Positions 22,196 through 34,027 are shown, counted from the first letter of the stretch. The stretch: 64,000 nt of DNA from Bos javanicus (GCF_032452875.1 NC_083868.1:98328537-98392536); one strand, 5' to 3'. Notes: generated by a model from the letters alone, not told the origin. Translations and numbers: made by a program.

Positions 22196-24270
22196 TCAGT
22201 GGAGCCAAACATACTGTATGTCTAATATCTAAAAGCTGCGAACCAACAGCACAAATTGCTGAAGAAGTTCTACCCATTCTAACTTGACAAATGTACCTGT
22301 ATAATCATCTGGAAAGCCAGGCTCGAATGTTGAGCTCTTTGATTCTTCAGAGTTCTGCCCTGGATTGTGGTAGTTTGGAAAGGTCAATGCCAGCCTACAG
22401 GAGCCCTTTTTTGCTCCTTCCCCATAACCTCCATACAGTGAGGAACCCTTCACCCGTAACATGTGTATGGCCACCCAGCCCACAAGTCCAAATTCCATCC
22501 ACACCTCTTTCCCTGTCATCATTCCCCTTATATCTATCCCTTGGCCCTAGGAGTGTGCCCAGCTACAGGGTGGTCTGCCTTCTAGAGAGCTGACCAGAGA
22601 AGCACTTCCCAAAATAATGGGTGAGCAAAGGCATATTTACATGCCGCGGGGAAGAAACTAACCTTGGGGGAGTAGTTGAGAGCCTGAAAAGAGTGAGTGA
22701 CTGACAGCCAAGTCGCTATAGGAGATGATAGGGGTCAGCATGGCACACGGAGCAAGGACAAAGGAAGGCTCCAGCCTCCACGGGAAGAGAGGAAAGTTAT
22801 GGATCCAGGGTAATTCGTAGAGGGAGAAGGAGTTAGAAAGCACTCATGCTTTATGCTTTCATTTTCTTGGCCAACTGGGAACCCATCTCCATGGAAAGAA
22901 AGTGGTTGAGGTTGAGATGGGGAGAGGAACCCTGATGAATATGGTTGCTTTTCTTAGGGAAAAAAGAAAATCTCCCTGCAGTAGCAGTGAGGGGGCACAG
23001 AGAGGAATGGAAGGCTACCAAGTGGCCGTCAAGACCAAGCTAAGTTTGGGGGGAAAAAAAAAATCCGGGTTGCTATAATACAAATTGCACGACTGTGGGA
23101 TTTTTCTTGGCTGTGAAGGAACCAGAGACATAATGTTCACTATGAGGTAAAGGCAGGATCTTGCTCAGAGGTGGTTTGGTGAACATTTATTGGGTTATTA
23201 TATGATTATTTCTGAGATTTTTTTTTCTTAATATCAGGTCACAGAAAATGAAAACGGAAAGGATCTCCTTCCTCTCCCCAAAGCAAAATGGCTTGTTATA
23301 AGGGACTCCAAGAATGCATGCCTCATTTACAAAGTCCAGCTTTAAGGAAGAGGTCTCCACTTCCCTTAGGAATTATTTCATAGCCTTACAGTTATTGTAG
23401 CCAGGAAGCTGACTTTTTTTCATCCTCTTGATATTTAGTCCAAATTATATTCTTCTTGATTTCAACCTATTATTGTTAGTCATTTCCTCATGGTTAACTT
23501 AGGAATCTCTATCCCTTCCTGGTATTTGCACCTTCCAAATATTATGTCGACTTATCACCTGACCTGGTGATAACTGTTTAAAAATATACATTTTTGGTTT
23601 ATATATAAGATGATGGTTTTACATCCTATAAACACACTATATCTGGATGTCTAGGGACTCAAGAAAATACACTTTTGTGTGAGTGAAAATATGTAGGCCA
23701 TATATACCTGATATATGTAATTACAATCTTCATAATCATTCATTTTAGATTTGCCAACTTGCACATGTGGAAATGTTCAATTTGTAATGTGATTATAACA
23801 CAAAAACAAAGCATGTTTGATACCTGTGGCTTGGTCGTTTCATGGTAAGTGCAGAAAATTCAAAAAACCGTGTTACATTTCATACTCCCAGCCAAGTCAA
23901 ACTCTGAAAGTAGCTCTATAATTCTTGGGGAATCTCTTTAAGCAGACTTGTGTCAAGGCCAATTAGAATCCAAACAGCCTTTTTCTAATTGGGGTGAGGT
24001 ATGCAGCTGAATAATTCTGTCATTAAGCAAACCCCTTATAAAGGTTACAACTCCAAGGCAAACCTCAGCCCCAGGGCTGAATAAACAGAGGAGGGCGGGA
24101 GTGCAGCATTCCACGACCGGCGCCTTCACCCCAGAAGGCCTGAAGAGGGGCGTCTGGGATTTCTTTTTATGCTATTGCCATCCACTTCTCCCTCCACTCC
24201 TGGCTTTTCTCATATGGGGCAAAGATAGAACAGAATTAAGTGGGCAAATGTAAAGTTTCCATTAACTTTC
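22196..24270. other. Unassigned 2-kb stretch
   Basis: No gene recognised. Open frames of 97-100 codons overlap on both strands at 22,229-22,593 without known motifs. There is a G6A10 purine tract at about 23,047-23,062 and a locally GC-richer patch at 24,060-24,150. Part may be old LTR sequence. Confidence 0.35.
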
Positions 24271-24302
24271 GCCTTGTCAAGAAGCCAAATCGTTTTTTTT
24301 GT

Positions 24303-24818
24303 TGTTGTTATGACCAATCTAGATAGCATATTAAAAAGCAGAGACATTACTTTGTCAACAAAGGTCCATCTAGTCAAGGCTATAGTTTTTCCAGTGGTCG
24401 TGTATGGATGTGAGAGTTGGACTATAAAGAAAGCTGAGCGCCAAAGAATTGATGCTTTTGAACTGTAGTGTTGGAGAAGACTCTTGAGAGTCCCATGGAC
24501 TGCAAGGAGATCTAACCAGTCCATCCTAAAGGAAATCAGTCCTGGGTGTTCATTGGTAGGACTCATGTTGAAGCTGAAACTCCAATACTTTGGCCACCTG
24601 ATTCAAAGAGCTAACTCACTGGAAAAGACCCTGATGCTGGGAAAGATTGAGGACAGGAGAAGGGGATGACAGAGGATGAGATGGTTGGATGGCATCACTG
24701 ACTCAATGGACATGGGTTTGGGTGGACTCTGGGAGTTGGTGATGGACAGGGAGGCCTGGTGTGCTACGGTTCATGGGGTCACAAAGAGTCAGACACAACT
24801 GAGCGACTGAACTGAACT
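24303..24818 (+). mobile_element. BovB LINE, 3' end
   Basis: Starts at 'gttatgaccaatctagatag', near the C-terminal ORF end, and runs to the ctgaactgaactg tail. A stop (tag at 24,466 in 'gaactgtagtgttgg') replaces a Trp codon seen in other copies. The 118-codon minus frame is a shadow. Confidence 0.92.
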
Positions 24819-25129
24819 GTTTTGTTTTTTCCTTTGGGGAGATAAGAGCATTCATTTGAGAATTTCATAAAACTGTTTCAATTATTGGGTAAGCCCATTT
24901 CTGCTCTGGCATTCTTGGCTTATTTAAATTTGAGCTCTTCTTTTTCTAACTTATTTCTTCCTACTGCTCCTCATGTCCCCAATCACTGGCCACCATTCAC
25001 TACTACCCTTAATAAAATACTCTATATTTCATTCTTATCTATATAATTTATCATCTATTTATTTATCTCTATCTTTGTTCACATGATTGCCCCTGACAGG
25101 AATACTCAACCATTCATAATATTTTGCAC

Positions 25130-25256
25130 AGGCTTGAGAAGTTTGTTTATCAGGTTCAGACCTTGACTCCACCAGTTATAGATGGTGCAATATTGGGTAA
25201 GGCATTCAACTTTTCTAAGTCTCGCTTTCCTCAACTGTAATGGGTTGACTTTATAA
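25130..25256 (+). repeat. MIR SINE fragment
   Basis: Sense core: 'cagaccttgactccacc', 'ttgggtaaggcattcaac', 'tttcctcaactgtaatggg'. Confidence 0.65.
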
Positions 25257-25261
25257 TTTTT

Positions 25262-25512
25262 TAATTAATTATTTAATTAATTTTATTTTTGGCTGCTCTG
25301 GGTCTTTGTCACTGCACTTGGGCTTTCTCTAGTTGCTGTGAGCAGGTTCAACTCTCTAGTTGAGGTGCATAGGCTTCTCATTGCAGTGCAGTGACTTCTC
25401 TTGAGGCAGAGCATGGGTTTAGGGCACGTGGACTTGTAGCTGAGGCTCAATGGCTTAGCTGACTTGCAGTATGTGGAGTCTTCCTGGACCAGGGATCGAA
25501 CCCACATCCCCT
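25262..25512 (-). mobile_element. CHR-type SINE, antisense
   Basis: Reverse-strand CHR. A T-rich tail at 25,262-25,290, 'ggctttctctagttgctgtg', 'tggaccagggatcgaaccc' (B-box region, 25,486-25,504). Its head is truncated at 'catcccctggg'. Confidence 0.8.
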
Positions 25513-26398
25513 GGGTTTAATATAAACTTAAAGTTTAATATAAACTTTGCAGGTTTTGGGGGGCAGGAATAAGATTAAAGTAGACTAAGCACCTAATAAT
25601 AATAAGTAATACCTCATCCTGTGGTGTAGATTGGGATCTTTAAGAAAGACTTTGAGCTGGAGATTTGTTTGTAGGAAATTTATTAAGGAGTGTTCTTGGA
25701 AACAATACCTTTGGTAGTGAAGGAGGTACTACTGGAGAGGGGAGAGAGAGGTGGCACTATGATGCAGTTACAATGAAGATCTCAACCCACTTTGTGGAAT
25801 CCTTTGAAGCTGAGATGGCCTTTAGAATTATCCCAAATTGTGTCAAGGTGCTGGTCCTTTGTGTTGAGCATCAACCAGTCATTGGAGGAGGGCTGATCCT
25901 GGAAAGGGAACATGGTCTTGGACAAGGTGACTCCTTTCATCTGAGGGCAATTTCCAGTAGGTGACAGACTGAATGATTAACACTGAAGCAGGAAAATATG
26001 CATAGCATACCCCAGCATCCATAGAGATAGGATGGCTTAGCTCCACTCTTGGCATAGCTCAGATCTACTTTCTCGGAGAAGCTCCTTCATGATCCTGATG
26101 GGCATATTTACCTGGAGAAACTTAAAAGAAAAATGTTAGCAAGACAGCTAACAAGATAGCAGTTAACCATAGCTGCTACTGCTGTAGCTGCTATTGAGGC
26201 TGCAACAGATATTCATTGTCTCCCATCTCTATAACAGATTTTAAATTTCCCTTGGTTAGTTCATATGCTGGTCGAGGTGACTTACCTTTTGGGGATAACC
26301 CAGACTCTCATCTCTCAGAGGTCTGATCAGGTCACCAGGCCTTTCTCGGTCTGTGCTGCTTCACTTCTCCATTTACCATCAGTATTGGTGAGGAAGTA

Positions 26399-26629
26399 TC
26401 AAGAAACACCGAGGTAAATCACATGAGTACCAAACACACTCTTCCTTGCCTCCTTTGTGTAATGGCAAATCTCCCTTCCTGGATAATCAAGGCTAATCAT
26501 CCCTGCTAGCATAGTCATCTCTTTCCTTGCTGTAGGTCTCTTAACAAAGTGACTAGAAAGCAGCCGTGACTTGAAGTTTAATATAAGTGCTTTTCCCCAC
26601 TGAAAGCATTTCCTTCTGGGAATCAGCAT
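26399..26629 (-). pseudogene. ERVL-like dUTPase remnant
   Basis: A 76-codon open piece downstream of the integrase-like stretch on the minus strand. Its core (Met-Leu-Ala-Gly-Met-Ile-Ser-Leu-Asp-Tyr) resembles the dUTPase hydrophobic/Asp-Tyr motif carried by ERVL pol. Flanks are out of frame. Confidence 0.5.
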
Positions 26630-27387
26630 CTCTAAACAGGCAAGTATGGGAAGTACAAATTCCTCAAGTCAATGAGAATTATGGTAGTGGCACCACTCAT
26701 TTATACTTCTTGGGTCCTGGACTCAGTGGATTGAATGTATAATTTCTTAGCTGGCCGCTTCACTATACTCTTCCATTATTCTGTCAGGCCAGTGAAGTGG
26801 TGCAGCATGAGATACGCCCAATGGATTCAATGGTCTTGTGCCCAGCACCACACTTCCTTTGCTGTAGAGGATTCCTTAGTCTTATGCAGTGTTGTATTGT
26901 TAGTATTGCTGTGTTAGTAGTGAAAGTCTGCACACCCTCCACTAATGGTGTTAGTTGAAGCCCTCAAGCAAAAAAGGCAAATCTATACTAAGAATACATG
27001 TGGAAAATAGGTGGAAGTGGTCCAATATTATCATCAGCTTCTCCAAAATTGTTCTACTTGAAGAAGTACCATATAGAGGACTCAGTGATGACTGTTTCTG
27101 GCATTTGGCAGTGGTGGTAGCTAGATGCTTCAGTGAAGGAAAGCTAGCTTGTGCTTTAGATCCAGTGTAGAATTTCCATTCCTCCCACGAGGTTATTCTA
27201 TTCCTGCATGTATTGTGCAAGAATGGGGGCTTCCAATGACAGGAAGGGTGATGTCAACTATTGAGTCATTTTTTCTATTTTGTTATTTAAGGCCTCCTCT
27301 CCGGCAACTGCTGTCATGTGAGAGACATTATGTGATACAAAGATCTTCATATTTCATGACCACTCATATTAAGCCATCCATATGGAC

Positions 27388-27510
27388 CAGGAAGATCCCC
27401 TAGAGAAGGAAATGGCAATTCACTCCAGTATTCTTGCCAGGATAATCCTATGGACAGAGGAGCCTGATGGGTTACAGTGCATGGGGTCACAATGGCTGAG
27501 CAACTGAGCA
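27388..27510 (+). mobile_element. Bov-tA SINE, 5'-truncated
   Basis: Bov-A body from 'ggaagatcccctagagaag' to 'gagcaactgagc', then an ACAC tail. Lies in the ERVL-like element. Confidence 0.85.
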
Positions 27511-27893
27511 CACACACATTCCTTTTTCCTAAACTTTTCTACCCCTCACCTGCCAATCTTTTCTCTATTAGGATTCAGAATAACCAATCCAATTAATTAC
27601 AAGGCTGTATATATTCTAAACTGAACTAATCATTTTATCCAAAGTGGGTGGCCTGAATAACTGAATTTAAAGCCAAAAGCTCTTCTTGTTAGGAAAATTT
27701 CCTATCACTGATTTTTTTCAGTACTACCCATGTGTAAGCAGTAGTGTAGATGTCATTCATTGTTGGCCTGTATAAAGTTTGAGTTAATCCATTCAAGAAT
27801 CCACCTGATGGGAAGCACTGACAAGTCCAAGACCACTGCATATCAAAGATCTTCAGTGACTGGCTCGTCTCTGAATCTTCTTTGGGTTTATTT

Positions 27894-28079
27894 CTAAATC
27901 TCCAATATACTTGCCACTTCTGGATCATTCTGTCTAATTAACATGACATCATCAAGATATTGGACCAACCTGATTTTCTGCAGAATATCTATGTGGTGTA
28001 GGTTGTTGGATGATCCTTTGACAGGGAGTGAAAGAACCCCGAGGACAAGATAAGACATATACGCCATTGTCTGTCTCAA
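27894..28079 (-). pseudogene. ERVL-like reverse transcriptase remnant
   Basis: A 61-codon open piece with the Tyr-Leu-Asp-Asp catalytic box flanked by Val-Gln before and Val-Met-Leu-Ile after, as in class III retroviral RT. It is followed by a stop and a frame change. The adjacent 79-codon piece at 27,689-27,928 is in another frame. Not functional. Confidence 0.7.
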
Positions 28080-28248
28080 GTGATTGTGAACTGTTCCTGA
28101 TCTTCCATTCCGCTACAATTAGAAAAGAATGTACTTAACCCAATCGGTGATCATATTCAGTCACCTGAGTCTTTATTAATCTGCTCTAACAAATTTATTA
28201 TACCAAGCACGGCAACTACAACAGGGGCTAGTATTTGGTTGAGATTTT

Positions 28249-29699
28249 CAGTTCAGTTCAGTTCAGTTGCTCAGTCATGTCCGACTCTTCGTGACCCCAT
28301 GAATCACAGCACACTAGGCCTTCCTGTCCATCACCAACTCCCAGAGTTCACTCAAACTCATGTCCATCGAGTCAGTGATGCCATCCAGCCATCTCGTCCT
28401 CTGTTGTCCCTTTCTCCTCCTGCCCCCAATCCCTCCCAGCATCAGAGTCTTTTCCAATGAGTCAACTCTTTGCATGAGGTGGCCAAAGTACTGGAGTATC
28501 AGCTTTAGCATCATTCCTTCCAAAGAACACCCAAGACTGATCTCCTTCATAATGGACTGGTTGGATCTCCTTGCAGTCCAAGGGACTCTCAAGAGTCTTC
28601 TCCAACACCACACTTCAAAAGCATCAATTCTTCAGCACTCAACTTTCTTTATAGTCTAACTCTTACATCCATACATGACTACTGGAAAAACCATAGCCTT
28701 GACCAGATGGACCTTTGTTGGCAAAGTAATGTCTCTGCTTTTGAATATGCTATCCAGGTTGGTCATAACTTTCCTTCCAAGGAGTAAGCGTCTTTTAATT
28801 TCATGGCTGCAATCACCATCTGCAGTGATTTTGGAGTCTAAAAAAATAAAGTCTGACACTGTTTCCACTGTTTCCCCATCTATTTCCCATGAAGTGATGG
28901 GACCAGATGCCAGGATCTTAGTTTTCTGAATGTTGAGCTTTAAGTTAACTTTTTGACTCCCCACTTTCACTTTCATCAAGAGGCTTTTTAGTTCCTCTTC
29001 ACTTTCTGCCATAAGGGTGGTGTCATCTGCATATCTGAGGTGATTGATATTTATCCCGGCAATCTTGATTCCAGCTTGTGCTTCTTCCAGCCCAGCGTTT
29101 CTCATGATGTACTCTGCATATAAGTTAAATAAGCAGGGTGACAATATACAGACTTGATGTACTCCTTTTTCTATTTGGAACCAGTCTGTTGTTCCATGTC
29201 CAGTTCTAACTGTTACTTCCTGACCTGCATATACGTTTCTCAAGAGGCAGGTCAGGTGGTCTGCTATTCCCATCTCTTTCAGAATTTTCCACAGTTTATT
29301 GTGATCATCACAGTCAAAGGCTTTGGCATAGTCAATAAAGCAGAAATAGATGTTTTTCTGGAACTCTCTTGGTTTTTCCATGATCCAGTGGATGTTGTCA
29401 ATTTGATCTCTGGTTCCTCTGCCTTTTCTAAAATCAGCTTGAACATCTGGAAGTTCACGGTTCATGTACTGCTAAAGCCTGGCTTGGAGAATTTTGAGCA
29501 TTACTTTACTAGCGTGTGAGATGAATGCAATTGTGTGGTAGTTTGAGCATTCTTTGGCATTGCCTTTCTTTGGGATTGGAAGGAAAACTGACCTTTTCCA
29601 GTCCTGTAGCCACTGCTGAGTTTTCCAAATTTGCTGGCATATTGAGTGCAGCACTTTCACAGCATCATCTTTCAGGATTAAGATTTTAATAGATTTTCA
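28249..29699 (-). mobile_element. BovB LINE, 1.4-kb antisense copy
   Basis: 5'-truncated BovB in antisense: 3' tail of repeated cagtt at 28,249-28,267, body to about 29,677. Perfect 12-bp TSD ggttgagatttt at 28,237-28,248 and 29,700-29,711. The 5' junction (29,677-29,699) carries about 22 bp of AT-rich filler resembling the adjacent target. Confidence 0.93.
28656..29465 (-). pseudogene. BovB reverse transcriptase, 269-codon open remnant
   Basis: The longest open BovB frame here. In order: RKGRGTRDQ; motif A FIDYAKAFDCDDHNKLW (Asp for the usual Val after Cys); a motif B region where the usual Arg-Gln-Gly-Cys is His-Gln-Val-Cys; motif C LRYADDTTLMAE; then the thumb/C-terminal region to VVMYGCKS. 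The altered motif B and the missing N-terminal endonuclease mean it should be inactive. A 62-codon piece in another frame (29,472-29,660) continues the ORF upstream. Confidence 0.9.
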
Positions 29700-30105
29700 G
29701 GTTGAGATTTTAATAGTCCATTATTATCCTCCAGGATCCATGCTTTGCCTTTTCCAGACCTGAGGTTCCACCATTCACTTGCAAAAGGTCTAAAGCAAGT
29801 ATGTTGATAAATATTAGATGCTCTCTTACCTGCCTCACCAACATTGGTACTTACTATAATAACTGTTCCTACCTTGCTTCTATTATTATTTTGGCTCCTA
29901 TTACCCATGTTGTTATCAGGAAACACAGTTCCATGGTCACTACCAGAGAGCATTTTAACAATTGCACTGGTACTACAAGTATCACTGATGCTGTCTTTAT
30001 CATCTTTGATGGAACCTTCAATGTTTACTGGTGATCTAGCACCAAAATTCTATTTGTGAGCCTGAGTAGGTAGATAATATCTCCTCTCTTTCTCTTTCTC
30101 CTGAA
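29700..30105. other. Possible ERV internal sequence
   Basis: A 91-codon minus frame (29,678-29,953) without clear stops has no domain I can name. Its place suggests it may belong to the ERVL-like element split by the BovB. Confidence 0.3.
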
Positions 30106-30149
30106 TTGACTATTTTTACCACCTCCTATTACTCTTCTCCAAGCCACCA

Positions 30150-30520
30150 CTGTATCCTATTATGGCCCATAGTGGCCCAGCTCCCTCTCTACAGTCCTCT
30201 TTGGATCTGCTTCTCCTGGTTCACTCCTCTGTGGCATAAATGTCACCTTAACAGACAAGTTGTATGTGTCCATCTTATCTTAAAGACCACTTCCAAGTAT
30301 TCAGAATCACCTTATATTGTTACGTTTCCTTTTATAGCGCTATCACTATCTGACATTATATTAGACATGTATCTATTTATTTTCTATATGTTTATCTTCT
30401 AGATTGTACTCTGTGTAAAGACAGAGTTTGTTTTATTTCATTCTTTATCTTTATCAGCTAAAATTGTACCTAATATACATTAGGTGTGAATACATATTTC
30501 TCAGATGAATGAATGACTTC
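30150..30520 (+). mobile_element. L2 LINE 3' end
   Basis: Diverged L2: 'ataaatgtcaccttaacag', 'ctagattgtactctgtg', a degraded poly-purine block and a 'gaatgaatgac' end at 30,509-30,519. Confidence 0.6.
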
Positions 30521-31372
30521 TTAGTGTTATCAGATATTGCATTGATGATCTCTGTTGGACATAGATGTGAGTTCTAAGTGAACCAATGACAGAAGCCACA
30601 GACCTCTATTAAGTTCAGAATTGTCTTCTCTGAGTTAAATTTGGTTTGGATTTTTAAGATGAAAGGCAGCATTCTGTTTTCTAAGTGGCCCAATTTCCTT
30701 TTGCATTGACATCCATTTTGGAGCCTCTATTGTGCCGTGAACTTTGCTCTTACAGAGTGTATTGTTTACCTTGCACCAACATAGAATCCCTTGGAATTAA
30801 AACAAAAGGGATTAAAAGAGATACCATATCAATTTTTTCCCCAAGTTTTCTTTTCTACTCTTGGCATCTAGATTCTCACACATCCCCATGACCAATCTGA
30901 CCCGGGGACTATTAGGAATCTTGTTCTCTCCATAATCTCCCTGTTATTTTGCTGGGTGTTAAAGGGAGCAAAGAGGGGCAGGGTCACTAAAATTAACTTA
31001 TTCTTTGTAAATCTTTTGGATAGAATTTTTAGTATGTGATGCATAAGAATCTCAGCCTTTTGTTACTTTGAAATATTTAAGTTATCCAAGTTCAAATAAT
31101 ATTTACATAATTTATTTAGACATAAATCTCTGAATTGCAAATCTACCAAAGAAGTTACATCTATCTGTGTTTCAATATTTATTTACAGTCTTTTCCTTAT
31201 ATATCTATGCAACATCTAGAGGATTCCCTAGGAGATTAATGGATAGGAGAGAAAACACTAATGTTTTATAGGTCAACTTCAGAAATATTTAAGTTTTAAA
31301 ATATCAACCAAGTCTGGGTGAACACCTCGCTATTTTAATTTTTTAAAATATTTTTTTGTATCTTATTAACAG
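30521..31372. other. Unassigned stretch
   Basis: AT-rich, no feature supported. Confidence 0.4.
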
Positions 31373-31495
31373 TGCTATTAGAATATAAACTCCCTAAGGG
31401 CATGGATTACTTTCTATTTTTTTCGCCCTGCTTCTAAAATATCTGGAATAGTTCCTAGCATATGTTAGGTACTTGAAATAAGAATTTCTTGAAAG
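31373..31495 (+). mobile_element. L2 LINE 3' end fragment
   Basis: 'ataaactccctaagggcatgg', 'gttcctagcatatgttagg', 'tttcttgaa' in L2 3'-end order. Confidence 0.55.
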
Positions 31496-31794
31496 AATTA
31501 AAATCTGGTATTTTTCCTGCTTGTCTGAAATTTCTTTACTCCAAAGCTTATTTATACCAAACAATAACCCACATAAAATTTTTATTCCTTTCCTTCTGCA
31601 TGTAGAAATAACACCACCTTTTAAAGTATACTTTTGATTTCATAAGTTTTCACAAAGTGTCTTGCTTTTTCTAATTATGTCTATAGGTTTTTAAGATGTA
31701 TCAAATTTTCATCATCTCTGGAAATGTGAGGAAATAATAATTTCACATCTTCAGAATACCTCGTATTAGACATAGATCTCTCCAATGATTCATT

Positions 31795-32350
31795 TTCTCC
31801 ACAATATTTATTGAGTTATATTTTATGTAAACCATGGACTTCACTGGACATTAGGAGGTGTCCCCATTGATTTTATAATTCTGGTGGGAAAAACACACAT
31901 TGAACTACAGAATTCAACTGGGTTGAAATTTACAGGAATGACAACTGTGTGCCATGGAAGCAAACATTCACAGGGGTGACCTCTCTGAAGACACGATACT
32001 TAATTTGAGATGTAAAGGCTCAGTTGAAATTGGCTAACCTAAAGATAGAACCAAGTGTTCCTGGTACAGGATGTCGCAAGTTTAAAAGTATTGAGGTGAT
32101 AGGAAACTTGGTAAATTTTCATTTTTGAAAGTGAAATGTGTGGTCCAAGCACAGAGCAAGGAGCAAAGTATATGATGAGGCCAGAGAGGTTGGCAAGACC
32201 CAGACTATGTGGATTCTTAAAGGGTATTTGATTTTGAACTTAGAGTCTGATAAGTCTTATTTTAAACATGATGACATGGTTAGAACTGGTTGGAAAAGTT
32301 GCTATAGCTGCAATGTGGAAATGAGTTAAGAGTCATCTTGGAATACAAAT
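31795..32350 (-). mobile_element. L2 LINE, antisense
   Basis: 'atttattgagttatattttat', 'cactggacattaggagg', 'gcacagagcaaggagc', 'gaggccagagaggttgg' and 'tgacatggttagaactgg' follow L2 in reverse. The 63-codon plus frame is spurious. Confidence 0.65.
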
Positions 32351-32425
32351 TGGACATTTGAAATATTTCTAATGAGAGACAATGGTGACTTTGACTAAGG
32401 TGATGTTAATAGTGGACATAATAGT

Positions 32426-32632
32426 GGACTAAGGTAAAGAACATGCCTGCAGTGCAGGAGACCCAAGTTTGATCCTGGGGTCAGGAAGATACCCTGGACA
32501 AGGCAATGGCAACCCACTCCAGTATTCTTGCCTGGGAAATCCCATTGACAGATGAGCCTGGCAGTTTACAGTCCATGGGGTCCTAAAGAGTCGGACAAGA
32601 CTGAGCAACTAACACTTATACTTTCACTTTCA
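32426..32632 (+). mobile_element. Bov-tA SINE
   Basis: Nearly full length (aaagaacatgcctgcag through cttatactttcactttc). Head start diverged. Confidence 0.9.
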
Positions 32633-33198
32633 AGATGATTTTAATGCCAAGGATGATTGTTTAGTCTCTGCTTCCCTTCCAGAGGGAGAGAACTCACTAC
32701 CATGTTCTAGATGACTAGAACAGTTCTAGTGACTGTCTCTCCCTCATATTCTTCTAAAAGAAATCTGCCCCTTCTCCCAGCACTGAATCATGTGTGGGAA
32801 ACTGGACTCAAAAGGAACCAACAAAACCCTGTTGGAAGAATTTGAACCATAAAACCTAGAAATGGAAGAAAGATGCTGTTGGGTTCTAGAACGCTAAGGA
32901 AAATGGTGATGATAATAGAGTTGTTGCTATGGCAAATCAGAGCCACACGCAAGTTGAAACTGTGGAGGCACAGAAACCAGGAATTTCTGAGGATCAATTC
33001 ATTCTGCAGAGAGAAGAATGTAGCATATTTAAGAGAAAAAGAGAAAGAGGAGTCTGTGTGATTCCCAAGAGAAAGAGACAGGGAGAGGAGATTTCTAGGA
33101 AACTTGACTGCACTGCCTGCAGTTGCATTCTGCAAATGTCTCCTAATTCTTTTTTTTTTCCCTCTCAATAATCTATTTAAAAATTATTCTAGAGTAAT
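32633..33198. other. Unassigned stretch
   Basis: Open frames on both strands (126 codons minus at 32,788-33,168; 80 codons plus at 32,929-33,171) overlap, have no recognisable motif and look low-complexity (Arg/Lys/Glu or Ser/Leu). I do not call a gene. Confidence 0.4.
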
Positions 33199-33208
33199 AT
33201 TTTGTTAA

Positions 33209-33736
33209 GAGTTTCCCAAGTGGCTCAGTAGTAAAGAATCTGCCCGCCAATGCAGGAGACATAGGAAATGCAGGTTTGGTCTCTGGGTCAGGAAGATGCC
33301 CTGGAGGAGGAATGGCAAACACACTCTGGCATTCTTGCCTGAAAAATCCCACTGATGTATAGAACAGTCTTATGAACTCTGTGGGAGAGGGAGAGGGTGG
33401 GAAGATTTGGGAGAATGGCATTGAAACATGTAAAATATCATGTATGAAACGAGTTGCCAGTCCAGGTTCGATGCACGATGCTGGATGCTTGGGGCTAGTG
33501 CACTGGGATGACCCAGAGGGATGGTATGGGGAGGGAGGAGGGAGGAGGGTTCAGGATGGGGAACACATGTATACTTGTGGCAGATTCATTTTGATATTTG
33601 GCAAAACTAATACAATTATGTAAAGTTTAAAAATAAAATAAAATTAAAAAAAAAAATCCCATGGACAGAGGAGGCTTGTGGGTTACAGTCCACAAGGTTG
33701 AAAAGAGTCAAACACGACTGAGTGACTGAGAACAAG
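33209..33736 (+). mobile_element. Bov-tA SINE containing an L1 insertion
   Basis: Bov-tA arms at 33,209-33,352 and 33,662-33,736. TSD attttgttaa at 33,199-33,208 and 33,737-33,746. Split by a young L1 3' end, so this SINE is older than that L1 insertion. Confidence 0.93.
33353..33651 (+). mobile_element. Young bovine-type L1, 5'-truncated 3' UTR
   Basis: About 300 bp of bovine L1 3' UTR ending in 'gtaaagtttaaaaataaaat' and an A-run. The SINE motif aaaaatccca is present at both ends (33,342-33,351 and 33,652-33,661), a TSD that overlaps the A tail. A G-rich segment lies at 33,528-33,549. Confidence 0.88.
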
Positions 33737-33746
33737 ATTTTGTTAA

Positions 33747-34016
33747 TTGCAGTCATTTGATACTTGTCTCAGATATTTTCATAAAGAAGATTCTCATTTT
33801 TAACAGATCTATGGGATACTTTTCTTCTATACATAGAGCTGCATCTTTCTTCTTGTAACATGGAGTTCTTGGGAACCATGCTGAATAAGTCTAATTCCTC
33901 CTGCTATAACCCTGTTCATTGAAGATCATGAGGGTGTCTCATCTGAAAGATTTCTCAACATAAAACATCCATAGTTACTTTCATTGTTCTTAACGTGATT
34001 TGATTTTCAGACCTCT
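33747..34016. other. Unassigned stretch
   Basis: No feature supported. Confidence 0.4.
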
Positions 34017-34027
34017 CTCCTATTCTG

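Larger units (their letters stand above)
25620..28140 (-). mobile_element. Degenerate ERVL-like provirus, internal region and 3' end
   Basis: An old class III-like endogenous retrovirus on the minus strand. Going 5' to 3' on that strand: reverse transcriptase with a Tyr-Leu-Asp-Asp box at about 27,946-27,960; an integrase-like stretch at about 26,760-27,220 interrupted by stops; a dUTPase-like stretch at 26,399-26,640; then a 3' region with an AATAAA-type signal (about 25,680) and a CA end at about 25,620. A Bov-tA is inserted at 27,388-27,510. Frames are broken throughout and there is no env-like reading. A dUTPase after integrase is a known ERVL trait. The region 29,712-30,060, beyond a BovB insertion, may be more of the same element. 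Confidence 0.65.

Noticed and set aside
24032..24042. Serum response factor (CArG) site
   Set aside because: The spacing is one base too long for the CC(A/T)6GG consensus.
32788..33171. Overlapping open frames on both strands (126 and 80 codons)
   Set aside because: Biased composition (Lys/Arg/Glu against Ser/Leu/Phe), no domain, no splice context.
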